From Bifidobacterium pongonis (lineage in GTDB: Bacteria > Actinomycetota > Actinomycetes > Actinomycetales > Bifidobacteriaceae): a DNA stretch of 34,027 nt. Positions 1 through 6,293 of the stretch are shown piece by piece. The translations under genes and the position numbers were made by a program. The stretch lies in the NCBI RefSeq assembly GCF_019331805.1, contig NZ_JAHBBE010000029.1, positions 1 to 34,027 on the forward strand. Reading direction: 5' to 3'. The notes below the pieces were generated by a model that made no database searches, was not told the origin of the DNA, and saw nothing but the letters and a program-made list of their open reading frames with translations. Each line of letters opens with the position of its first letter. The first letter of the stretch is position 1.

Positions 1-71
1 CGAACGAATGGTCGAACCGCCGCTACCTGGACATGTCCCGGCTCGATGACAACCTCGTGGAAGCGAACTGA
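1..71 (+). CDS. 3' end of an unidentified gene (partial)
   Basis: A reading frame is open from the window edge (first full codon at position 3) to a TGA at 69-71. The visible C-terminus is about 22 residues and includes the segment NRRYLDMSRLDD. It is polar, with no transmembrane segment. I do not recognise the family, and 22 residues are too few to assign a function. The frame could be a chance opening, but codon third positions are mostly G or C, as in the real genes of this window. Confidence 0.45.
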   Translation, partial: NEWSNRRYLDMSRLDDNLVEAN

Positions 72-434
72 TCATCGCGCCATGGACGGCCATGATCCAA
101 AGTGCGCAACTTTTCGGGCACTACCCCAACGTGTTCGTAGTAAGTTTCGTCCGTTTCCGCGGTGTTTCGTCTTGGGGTTCCACGTCATCCCGCACCATTC
201 CCGCGCCATCTTTCACTGGCATTCTCGCAAGGTGGACCACGGAGAATTGCGACACTTTGGCCGTTCTGCCGCATTCCCCGACACGCTTGTCAACAAATGT
301 TGCAGCACTACCCCCATTTTTCACCCCTCCCCGTTTCACATTGCGAGAAACGGGGGCATGGGTTTGCGTGAACGTTCACACTTGCGGCGTTCGAGCGGCG
401 GGTCGCGACCACTCATATTTACCTGTTCGACTTG
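72..434. other. Intergenic region with one hairpin
   Basis: No convincing gene is seen in these 363 bases between the partial + strand gene and the convergent MFS gene. Open frames here have poor codon structure and no ribosome binding sites. The only clear element is the inverted repeat at 329-355, listed separately. Confidence 0.5.
329..355. terminator. Hairpin between convergent genes, possible terminator
   Basis: The arms CCCCGTTTC and GAAACGGGG form a perfect 9-bp stem with a 9-nt loop. It lies about 80 nt past the MFS stop codon and 260 nt past the partial + strand gene. There is no long T-run on either side, so its role as a terminator is inferred from position and stem stability only. 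Confidence 0.4.
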
Positions 435-1994
435 TCACCGGTGCAGCTTGGCCACGGCCTTACGCGCCAGCTCGCGCGAAGACCCCGCGCCTTCGCCGCG
501 CACGCCGAAGAACACGATCGCCAGCATCACGGCCACGATCACCGTGCTGATACGCAGCGTCGTCTGCACGCCGAAAATACTGCCCGCGATCGTAGCCGCA
601 TGGCCGCCGCCCAGCGCATTGGCACGCATCGCGGCAACCAACTCCATAATGATCACCAGAATCGGCGCACCCATCGCACCCGCGATCTGGCGCACCGTAT
701 TCGTCACCGCCGAACCCGCAGCCACCTCATGCTGCTGCAAGCAGTTCAACGACCAGGTGGTCACCGGCATCAGCAGGAAACCCATGCCGATCTGACGGGT
801 GAACTGGCAGATCGACACCCACCAGATCCACGTATGCGGGCCGATAAGACTCATGCCGAACGTGCCCAGCAGCAGAATGATCGTGCCCGTCAACGCCACG
901 GGGCGTGCGCCGAACCGGTCAAGCGCACGACCACCGCCGAACTGCGCGATGCACTGGCCAATCGCTCCAGGCAGCATGATCAGGCCGCTCATCACCGCCG
1001 AATAGCCGCGATCGTTCTGGATATATAGCGGAATGATCACCATGATCGAACTGAACGCGAAGAACGTCATCGCCGCCACGATCGTGCCAACCGTGAAACT
1101 ACGGTTGCGCAGCACATGCAGGTCCAGCAGCGGCACCTCCACCTTCGGCGAGCGCGAGATCAGCCTGCGCAGTATGCCGCTCCCCTGCTGGTATGGTGCG
1201 GCGAATTGCCGTGCCACGAACCAGACGATGCCGATTACGCCTATGAGCATTGCGCCCCACACCATGGGGTTGGTGAACGGGTAGGTTTCGATGTTGGTGA
1301 AGCCGAACATGAGGCCGCCGAAGCCGAATATTGAGAGTGCTACGGAGAAGAAGTCGGCGTGTGCGGTGCGGTCGGATTCGCCGAAGTTGTGCAGGAAGCA
1401 TACGGCCAGGAGCAGTGCGAGTACGCCGATGACCGTGAGGGTGAGGAAGATGGAGCGCCAGCCGTTCATGTCGGTTTGCCAGCCGCCGACGGTGGGGCCG
1501 AGTGCGGGAGCGACGCTCATGGCCATGCCTACGGTGCCCATGGCGACGCCGCGGCGTGAAAGCGGGTAGATGGAGAATACGGTGATTTGCAGGACCGGCC
1601 ACATGACGCCGGTGCCTACCGCTTCCAGCAGTCGGCCGAGTAGGACGAGTGCGAAGGTGGGGCCGAGCCAGGCGAGTGCGGAGCCGATGGTGAAGATGAG
1701 CATGGAGCAGATCACGATCTGGCGTGTGGAGAAGCGTCTGGTGAGGAATGCGGTGAGTGGCACCATGACGCCCATGACGAGCTGGAAGATCGAGGTGAGC
1801 CATTGGCCGGTGGTTACGGAGATGTGGAAGTCGGCGACGATGGTGGGTAGTGCGGAGCTGAGCTGCAGTTGTGTGAAGTTGCCGACGAAGGTGATGAAGG
1901 TGAGGATGGAGATGGAGACGAGGGCCGGGTGCGTGAGTTTGCCGTTCGCGTATGATTCCTCGCGGGTCAGTGCTTGTGACATTGATGCGCCCAT
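435..1994 (-). CDS. MFS drug:H+ antiporter, DHA2 (EmrB/QacA) family
   Basis: This 519-residue, very hydrophobic protein has about 14 predicted membrane segments, as is usual for the DHA2 class, and should export drugs or toxic metabolites across the cytoplasmic membrane in exchange for protons. A GRLLEAVGTG segment (about 120-129) carries the conserved TM4 Arg. The antiporter motif C, APALGPTVGG, sits at about 162-171. The ATG at 1994 has a GAGG six bases upstream, which supports this start; a second in-frame ATG lies four codons in. A candidate promoter at 2032-2061 precedes it. The substrate cannot be read from sequence. No regulator gene is intact next to it, but a broken frame directly upstream could be the remains of one. 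Confidence 0.9.
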   Translation of the reverse strand: MGASMSQALTREESYANGKLTHPALVSISILTFITFVGNFTQLQLSSALPTIVADFHISVTTGQWLTSIFQLVMGVMVPLTAFLTRRFSTRQIVICSMLIFTIGSALAWLGPTFALVLLGRLLEAVGTGVMWPVLQITVFSIYPLSRRGVAMGTVGMAMSVAPALGPTVGGWQTDMNGWRSIFLTLTVIGVLALLLAVCFLHNFGESDRTAHADFFSVALSIFGFGGLMFGFTNIETYPFTNPMVWGAMLIGVIGIVWFVARQFAAPYQQGSGILRRLISRSPKVEVPLLDLHVLRNRSFTVGTIVAAMTFFAFSSIMVIIPLYIQNDRGYSAVMSGLIMLPGAIGQCIAQFGGGRALDRFGARPVALTGTIILLLGTFGMSLIGPHTWIWWVSICQFTRQIGMGFLLMPVTTWSLNCLQQHEVAAGSAVTNTVRQIAGAMGAPILVIIMELVAAMRANALGGGHAATIAGSIFGVQTTLRISTVIVAVMLAIVFFGVRGEGAGSSRELARKAVAKLHR

Positions 1995-2031
1995 GATATG
2001 CCTCGTTCCTTGTTTGCTAAGACCCCGCGCG

Positions 2032-2061
2032 GTTATCCTGTTCCGCCGCTCTTCCTGTCAG
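2032..2061 (-). promoter_or_regulatory. Candidate promoter of the MFS gene with duplicated -35 region
   Basis: On the - strand, CTGACA (2056-2061) and GATAAC (2032-2037) are separated by 18 bp and match sigma-70-type boxes at 5/6 and 4/6 positions. They would give a leader of about 30 nt before the MFS ATG. The -35 box falls in a tandem 12-bp repeat (2055-2078), so the box exists twice. Inferred from sequence only. Confidence 0.4.
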
Positions 2062-2335
2062 ATTTCCTGTCAGATTTCCTATCGAACCTCTGCAATCCTA
2101 TTCCGACCGTTGACCGGGTGTTGTCTGTGGGAGAACATATGGCCGCCACCCGGTTCACGACCTGGAGCTGGCAGTCGTTGAGCTTCTGCTCGGCCAAAGA
2201 ATCAAGAAGTCGGTGAACGCACCAAGGATGTTCCGGCCAACATATTGCATCATGTGCTTCAAGGAAACGTTGACGTAGAACGTAGACGGCTTCGGCATAG
2301 TCATGTGCGAGCTGCTCAACAACATCTAAGAACTC
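2033..2335 (-). pseudogene. Headless reading frame, probable gene remnant
   Basis: On the - strand a frame of 100 codons is open from just after a TAG (2336-2338) to a TAA (2033-2035). It reads like a folded, helical protein, with segments such as LAHDYAEAVYVLRQRF and LLDSLAEQKL. It has no ATG, GTG or TTG in its first 40 or so codons and no ribosome binding site. I read it as the C-terminal remnant of a gene whose 5' part was lost, possibly when the AT-rich Abi segment next to it arrived. I do not recognise the family; a lost regulator of the MFS gene is one possibility. The frame may also be a chance opening. Confidence 0.3.
2055..2078. repeat. 12-bp tandem direct repeat (2 copies)
   Basis: CTGTCAGATTTC occurs twice in exact head-to-tail order, followed by a further CT. 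It overlaps the putative -35 region of the MFS gene and the 3' end of the headless frame 2033-2335. It could be a recent slippage duplication or a pair of regulator sites. Confidence 0.8.
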
Positions 2336-2414
2336 CTAGCCCCAAAATTGCTAAGCAACGCCAGATTCGCGAGTTATTTGACACACAGGAGACATTAAAA
2401 GATCCGGGTGGCAG

Positions 2415-2450
2415 CGGCAACATGCCGGGTTACAACCAATGGTTGCACCC
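2415..2450. other. Two adjacent small hairpins downstream of the Abi gene
   Basis: The first is CGGC / GCCG with a 5-nt loop (2415-2427). The second is GGGT, a bulge, CAACC, AAT, GGTTG, a bulge and ACCC (2427-2450). On the - strand they are followed by a short CTTTTAATG tail. The two stems share base 2427, so they compete or stack end to end. They may belong to a small structured RNA or be chance structure. Confidence 0.3.
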
Positions 2451-2652
2451 CCAAGCAGAATATGCCAAAGATAGCATTCGCGGGAACATAGTAGTTACTG
2501 TTTCCTCGTTGGAACCCCGTACCTCATTAAGATCAACATCATATAATGCCGCATGCAAGAGGCGCTTAATCGACGTAAGTAACCGTTCACAGGAAACATG
2601 CACCTAGGCTTATACACAATTACCGATCTAAGAATTTTGCAGCATATTCATT

Positions 2653-2667
2653 AGAAAACGATTTTCT
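2653..2667 (-). terminator. Weak terminator-like hairpin after the Abi gene
   Basis: AGAAAA, a 3-nt loop and TTTTCT form a 6-bp A/T-rich stem starting 4 bases past the Abi stop codon. On the - strand the T-rich arm comes last, as in intrinsic terminators, but the stem is weak. Confidence 0.35.
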
Positions 2668-2670
2668 TAA

Positions 2671-3612
2671 CTACATTTTTTGAGTCTGTTCTATCCACGC
2701 TCGCAATACATTATAATCCTGTAGTCCCATTTCCGAATATACGGAACCCATATAATCAGGAATACTCTTCTCTAAATTCTTAAGCAATGATTCAAGACTC
2801 TGCAAAAAATCTATATACCTTTTCTTGTCTATAACAAAAGCAAAATCCTTAACAAGCTGAAAGACTGTAATGTTTTTGCTTTGCGGATGAGCACAATATA
2901 ATCTTTCGTCATGAGCACAGATATTCCGAAAATCCCTTATTCTTCGGTATATCTTATCTAACTGTATCGAGGTAATCTCTTTTCCCTGCTTGTGCGAATC
3001 CCTATATAAAGCAGTGAAGCTTCGAGCGATATTCCCTCGGACAACATTATCCTGAGCTTGGAAAAACCAATACATCTGCCCAAGCGTAAGATCATTAACT
3101 AGCACCCATAGCGGTATTTCTCCATCATGTTCATGTATGCAATGCTTTATATACGCTTTCCCTACATGTCCATTAGGTTTCTTATTTAAAGAAATGATTT
3201 TCTCTAATACTGGAATGAGTTCCTCCGCCTTTTTATGCGCCGAAACTTCCGTTGCATAATTTTCAATATTGAGATATGGGTTTACTTCACATGCGTTCAC
3301 CTTAGTAAACTCATAGGAACATATCGTCTTTAATACGGCTTCCGCAAGCGTCGTCATGCGAAATATCAGAAATCGAAGATTCCGATCGAACCGAAAAAGA
3401 TCATACAGGTTACTGAATGACACACCAGGAAGATACCTGTCATCTTGCGCCGCATTCCCTGCCGAAGCATCAAGAAAAGGAACCTTGTAACCGTTGACTA
3501 CAGAATAGTAGCCTTCACGCTCCAAAATCCATGCAGTACGCGCGTCCGTCTGCATACCACGAGATCCAAGCAATGCCACTTGATCATCTACCGACATAAA
3601 AGGCTTGTGCAC
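2671..3612 (-). CDS. Abi_2 family HEPN protein (AbiD/AbiF-like abortive infection)
   Basis: This is a 313-residue soluble protein. Its start KPFMSVDDQVALL...RGM and the EREGYYSVVNGY segment match the N-terminal consensus of Abi_2 proteins. Near the C-terminus, FRNICAHDERLY holds an Rx4H motif (R229, H234), the catalytic signature of HEPN ribonucleases. AbiD/AbiF-type members block phage growth; here that role is inferred from family. I chose the GTG at 3612 because GAGGGGG lies 8 nt upstream and the family consensus begins there. The longer frame from a GTG at 3645 would start inside a hairpin. A promoter (3703-3731) and leader hairpin (3636-3667) precede it. The gene is clearly AT-rich against its neighbours and has rare A/T-ending codons, which suggests horizontal transfer. 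No partner gene is recognised beside it. Confidence 0.82.
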   Translation of the reverse strand: MHKPFMSVDDQVALLGSRGMQTDARTAWILEREGYYSVVNGYKVPFLDASAGNAAQDDRYLPGVSFSNLYDLFRFDRNLRFLIFRMTTLAEAVLKTICSYEFTKVNACEVNPYLNIENYATEVSAHKKAEELIPVLEKIISLNKKPNGHVGKAYIKHCIHEHDGEIPLWVLVNDLTLGQMYWFFQAQDNVVRGNIARSFTALYRDSHKQGKEITSIQLDKIYRRIRDFRNICAHDERLYCAHPQSKNITVFQLVKDFAFVIDKKRYIDFLQSLESLLKNLEKSIPDYMGSVYSEMGLQDYNVLRAWIEQTQKM

Positions 3613-3620
3613 GTGTATAA

Positions 3621-3627
3621 CCCCCTC
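3621..3627 (-). promoter_or_regulatory. Ribosome binding site deciding the Abi start
   Basis: GAGGGGG on the - strand lies 8 nt before the GTG at 3610-3612. No comparable site precedes the ATG at 3597 or the GTG at 3645. Confidence 0.7.
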
Positions 3628-3635
3628 GTTATGCA

Positions 3636-3667
3636 CGAAGACCACCCTTCGAAAAGGGTGGTCTTCG
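3636..3667 (-). promoter_or_regulatory. 14-bp perfect hairpin with UUCG loop in the Abi leader
   Basis: The arms CGAAGACCACCCTT and AAGGGTGGTCTTCG pair without mismatch around a 4-nt loop that reads TTCG on the - strand. It lies between the Abi promoter and its ribosome binding site, and 60 nt past the comF stop. There is no T-run after it, so it may be a leader structure, an mRNA-stabilising stem, or a terminator for comF. Confidence 0.75.
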
Positions 3668-3702
3668 CGAACTGGACAACGCCCAGCTTTATCGCAGGTT
3701 TG

Positions 3703-3731
3703 ATGTTACAAGCAACAAAATCATATGTCAA
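3703..3731 (-). promoter_or_regulatory. Promoter of the Abi gene
   Basis: On the - strand a perfect TTGACA (3726-3731) is followed after 17 bp by TAACAT (3703-3708). The -35 box overlaps the comF stop codon. The expected transcript starts near 3696, runs through the 3636-3667 hairpin and reaches the ribosome binding site. Confidence 0.65.
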
Positions 3732-4696
3732 CAAGACGTGTCCTCTTGCAGTTCGTCCGGCGGCGGGACGGCGGCGAGCGCGATTCCGCCGATCACATGC
3801 CCTCCTGCCCCTCGAACCGCCTCCGCGCACCGGCGCATGGTCGTTCCCGTGGTTACGATGTCATCCAATATCAGCACGTTCTTGCCCGCTATAAGCCCCG
3901 GGTCGGGCACTTCCAACCGCTCTTTGAGTCGGGCCGCTCGTCCGCGGGCGTTGGTGGTTTCCACGGCTTTGCCGTGTACGCGGCTTATTCCCAGCGCGTT
4001 CACGGCACAGGATTCCGCTCCGCCGGCAGCCAGTTCCGATGCAACGGCCTTCGCCAACGGCCAGAGGTGTTGCCGTCCGCGAGCGCGCATGGATTGGGGT
4101 GAGGATGGGGCTGGGATGACGAGTATTTGCGGTGGCGTGGCATTGGCGGTTGCGCTCATAGTGGCCGCGCTCATGTTAGCCGCATCCTCATAGGTCACGC
4201 CCATGCTGGCCGCATCCTCATAGGCCGTACCCATGCTGGCCGCACCGTCAACCGCGCTTACGCCGCCCGCACCAGCATTGAGCACGCCAGCGTTGAACGC
4301 GCCTGATTTCGCCATGCTGCTTGCCGCCAGTTCCCTGCAGATCCGGGTGAATGCTTTGTCGCATTCCACGTCCCCGTGGTCTTTCCAGGAGAGGATCGCC
4401 CGTCGCACGCGCCCTTGGTATATGCCTCCCGCCGTGATCGTCACGGTGCTCGTCGTCGCAGCCGTCGCCGTGATCGTCGTGGTATTCGTCGCTGCGGTCG
4501 ATGCAACCGTTTCCGCAACCGTTCCTGCACCCGTTTTCGCGCTCATTTCGGTTGCCGTGCCACCCAGCGGCAAGGTCACCCGTTTGCGGAACAACGCCTG
4601 GCAGTCCGGGCAAAGCACTTCGTCCGGCTTGTCGCATCCCGCACATCCGCGCGGCAGCAGCAGGCCGAGCATACCGTTCCACACCGTTGTCCCCAT
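3728..4696 (-). CDS. ComF/GntX-like phosphoribosyltransferase family protein with repeat-rich inserts
   Basis: The N-terminus has a CxxC...CxxC zinc-finger-like set (C18, C21, C29, C32), typical of ComF proteins. The PRPP-binding loop ILDDIVTTGTT is at 277-287, and RARGRQHLW (about 204-212) matches the family's conserved basic stretch. ComF proteins help imported single-stranded DNA cross the membrane during competence; in many bacteria without competence the role is unknown. At 322 residues this one is about 100 longer than usual, because of two Ala/Thr/Ser-rich inserts at about 46-90 and 131-188. The second holds a 10-residue repeat encoded by a 30-bp minisatellite. The ATG at 4696 has AGGGGAG five bases upstream. 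The inserts look disordered and may be tolerated loops. Confidence 0.85.
   Translation of the reverse strand: MGTTVWNGMLGLLLPRGCAGCDKPDEVLCPDCQALFRKRVTLPLGGTATEMSAKTGAGTVAETVASTAATNTTTITATAATTSTVTITAGGIYQGRVRRAILSWKDHGDVECDKAFTRICRELAASSMAKSGAFNAGVLNAGAGGVSAVDGAASMGTAYEDAASMGVTYEDAANMSAATMSATANATPPQILVIPAPSSPQSMRARGRQHLWPLAKAVASELAAGGAESCAVNALGISRVHGKAVETTNARGRAARLKERLEVPDPGLIAGKNVLILDDIVTTGTTMRRCAEAVRGAGGHVIGGIALAAVPPPDELQEDTSC
4170..4259. repeat. 30-bp in-frame minisatellite in comF (3 units)
   Basis: Three head-to-tail 30-bp units (4170-4199, 4200-4229, 4230-4259) are present; the first two are close copies and the third diverges in its second half. They encode AASMGTAYED, AASMGVTYED and a degenerate AANMSAATMS-like unit. 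Being a multiple of three, copy-number change would keep the frame. Confidence 0.8.
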
Positions 4697-4727
4697 GTCG
4701 ACTCCCCTATCGTCGTTCCGGTCATTG

Positions 4728-4761
4728 CGTTCACACGTCCAACTCGTTCACACGTCCAACT
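4728..4761. repeat. 17-bp tandem repeat upstream of comF
   Basis: CGTTCACACGTCCAACT occurs twice in exact tandem, 32 bp upstream of the comF ATG. Related fragments (ACGTCCAGCT) continue to about 4790. It lies in the likely comF promoter or leader region. No clear promoter boxes could be assigned there. Confidence 0.8.
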
Positions 4762-4886
4762 CGTCAGACACCCGGCTCATACGTCCAGCTCAGGCAACCC
4801 TCACCTACCGCACACAGCCAACACTCACACAGCCAGTCCGCGACCGCGCCACGTCTCGCAACCGGCCCCAGCAACACGCCCCGCCC

Positions 4887-5678
4887 TCACGCGATCCGTT
4901 CCAGCATCGCGTCGATGAACCGTATGGTGTCGCGCGGATTGCCGACCTCCACGCCCATGGCCCCCGCCTGCACCGCCGGGTAGTCGTTGCCGTCCTTGTT
5001 CATTCTGTCGCCGACGAACACCATGTCCTCCACGGGGAAATGGTTGAGCCGTGCGAGCTCGCGCACCGCGAACCCCTTGTCGATGCCCTGCTGCGAGATG
5101 TCGATGCTAGTGTAGCCTCCCGCGTGCACCTTCAGATCGGGCAGGTCGGCGGCCACCGCTTCGGCCAGGCGCTGTTTGATCGTGCCGTCCGGGTCGAATT
5201 CGCGCTTCGCTTCCAGCGGAGCCTGCTGGCCGAGTACGGAAAGCGTGATCTGCGACCCGCGGTTTTCGATGCGTTCGCCCCACACGTTGTCGAACCATAC
5301 GCCCATTTCGCGGGCGCGGCGTTCCAGACTTGCCGAGGCGCGGGCGCACTGGTCCGCGGTGAGATCGTGGCTGAAGACGCGCACCCATTCGCCGCCCTGC
5401 CACCGGTAGTAGCGGGTGCCGCTGGTGGGCATGAGATGCAGGTTGTTCCGGTTCGCGTTGGGGCCGAGCACGTCGATGATCTGGCTGATGACCAGTTCCC
5501 ATCGCCCTCCGGTGATCACCGCCACGTCGATGTGGTTGGTGAGTTCGCCGAACCGGTCGGCCACGTCCGGGAGCATGGGTTTGCGCGAGTTGGCGAGGGT
5601 GTTGTCGAGGTCGAAGCCGATGAAATGCGTTCGGCGGGCTAAGGTTTCGTAGTCCAAACGGTCCCATTGCAGGATCAT
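4887..5678 (-). CDS. HAD-superfamily phosphatase, subfamily IIB
   Basis: This 263-residue cytoplasmic protein has the HAD nucleophile motif GFDLDNT (D23, D25), motif II in AVITGG (T56), a conserved Lys (K201) and the acidic motif GDRMNKDGND at about 223-232. These are the four catalytic motifs of a Mg2+-dependent HAD phosphohydrolase, and the cap arrangement resembles phosphomannomutase-like or sucrose-phosphatase-like IIB members. The substrate is probably a sugar phosphate, which is not provable here. I start at the ATG at 5678, with AAGGAG seven bases upstream. A GTG at 5684 directly abuts that site and is too close. It is divergent from the metallopeptidase-family gene. Confidence 0.85.
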   Translation of the reverse strand: MILQWDRLDYETLARRTHFIGFDLDNTLANSRKPMLPDVADRFGELTNHIDVAVITGGRWELVISQIIDVLGPNANRNNLHLMPTSGTRYYRWQGGEWVRVFSHDLTADQCARASASLERRAREMGVWFDNVWGERIENRGSQITLSVLGQQAPLEAKREFDPDGTIKQRLAEAVAADLPDLKVHAGGYTSIDISQQGIDKGFAVRELARLNHFPVEDMVFVGDRMNKDGNDYPAVQAGAMGVEVGNPRDTIRFIDAMLERIA

Positions 5679-5759
5679 GTCCACTCTCCTTTGCCGTGTA
5701 CGGGATACGCGCGGATACGCGCATACGAATGCTCTGTATCCTACCCTAATGCCATTGGC

Positions 5760-6206
5760 ATGTCATACAGTGGAGGCATGGCTGAAGCTCCATGGAATAC
5801 ACGCGTTTACCGTAACCGCCACGGTCGTGGCACCCGTACACCCATGTTCGGCGTTCGTTTGCCGAGGTATCGCACGCGGTCGGGCATGTTCGACGATCTG
5901 CTTGCCGCGCATATCCGCAGGTTGAACGGTGCGTGGCCGGAGCTGATCAGGCCGATCCAGTTCGCCGTTGAGGATGTGCCGCCGTCCGACCCGGTGCCGT
6001 GGGAGTTGGAGCCCAATGTGATGTCCCGTTTGTTCCCCGCCGCGCATGGTATGCCTGCACGCATTGTGCTGTACCGTATGCCGTTGCAGTCCAGGGCGCG
6101 TAACCGTGACGATTTGCAGTGGGCGATCCGTGACGAGCTGGTGGTGCGCGTGGCCGAATTGTATGGGCGCAGGCCCGAGGAGATCGACCCCGACTACCAG
6201 TGGTAA
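5760..6206 (+). CDS. Metallopeptidase-family (zincin-like, Rv3259-type) protein, likely inactive
   Basis: This 148-residue protein belongs to the small actinobacterial zincin-like family. RNRHGRGTRTPMFG, the ARIVLYRMPLQSRARN stretch and the C-terminal EEIDPDY fit the family pattern. Members usually carry a His-Glu pair in the helix after that stretch (LLHEIL...Q as I recall it). Here the aligned segment reads AIRDELVVRVAE, so both residues are replaced and metal binding is doubtful. In other actinobacteria it also sits next to whiB2 and a DUF5719/GT2 pair, as here. The start is uncertain: the ATG at 5760 has no ribosome site, while the ATG at 5778 has GGAGG only 1 nt away. The function is unknown. 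Confidence 0.75.
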   Translation: MSYSGGMAEAPWNTRVYRNRHGRGTRTPMFGVRLPRYRTRSGMFDDLLAAHIRRLNGAWPELIRPIQFAVEDVPPSDPVPWELEPNVMSRLFPAAHGMPARIVLYRMPLQSRARNRDDLQWAIRDELVVRVAELYGRRPEEIDPDYQW

Positions 6207-6242
6207 GCCAAGCAGTGGTGAGCTAAGGCGCGTTGATATGCG

Positions 6243-6272
6243 AAGGCCGGACGGTGATTGCCGTCCGGCCTT
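6243..6272. terminator. Bidirectional terminator hairpin
   Basis: AAGGCCGGACGG and CCGTCCGGCCTT form a perfect 12-bp stem with a 6-nt loop. It sits between the stops of the convergent metallopeptidase-family and DUF5719 genes, so it can serve both. Confidence 0.75.
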
Positions 6273-6293
6273 GCTTGTGCCGTGTTGAACCCG

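Larger units (their letters stand above)
2336..2670. other. AT-richer intergenic stretch with hairpins, no confident gene
   Basis: The composition here shifts toward the AT-rich Abi gene. A short - strand frame (2605 down to 2434, 56 codons after a GTG) has an acceptable-looking sequence but no ribosome binding site, and a + strand frame covers the same bases, so neither is called. Two adjacent small hairpins lie at 2415-2450 (listed separately). An AGAAAA/TTTTCT inverted repeat at 2653-2667 just past the Abi stop may act as its weak terminator. Confidence 0.4.

Noticed and set aside
2434..2605. 56-codon - strand frame after a GTG downstream of the Abi gene
   Set aside because: The sequence is acceptable but it lacks a ribosome site and begins directly after a stop codon; evidence is too thin for a gene call.
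2245..2607. 120-codon + strand frame in the MFS/Abi gap
   Set aside because: It has no ribosome site and poor codon structure, and is partly antisense to the more protein-like remnant; it is not conserved-looking.
3613..3645. Longer N-terminus for the Abi protein from a GTG at 3645
   Set aside because: That GTG lies inside the perfect hairpin and has no ribosome site; the GTG at 3612 has a strong one and matches the family start.
4233..5642. 469-codon + strand frame opposite comF and the HAD gene
   Set aside because: It crosses two real genes and a repeat-bearing intergenic gap; the composition is that of an antisense frame.
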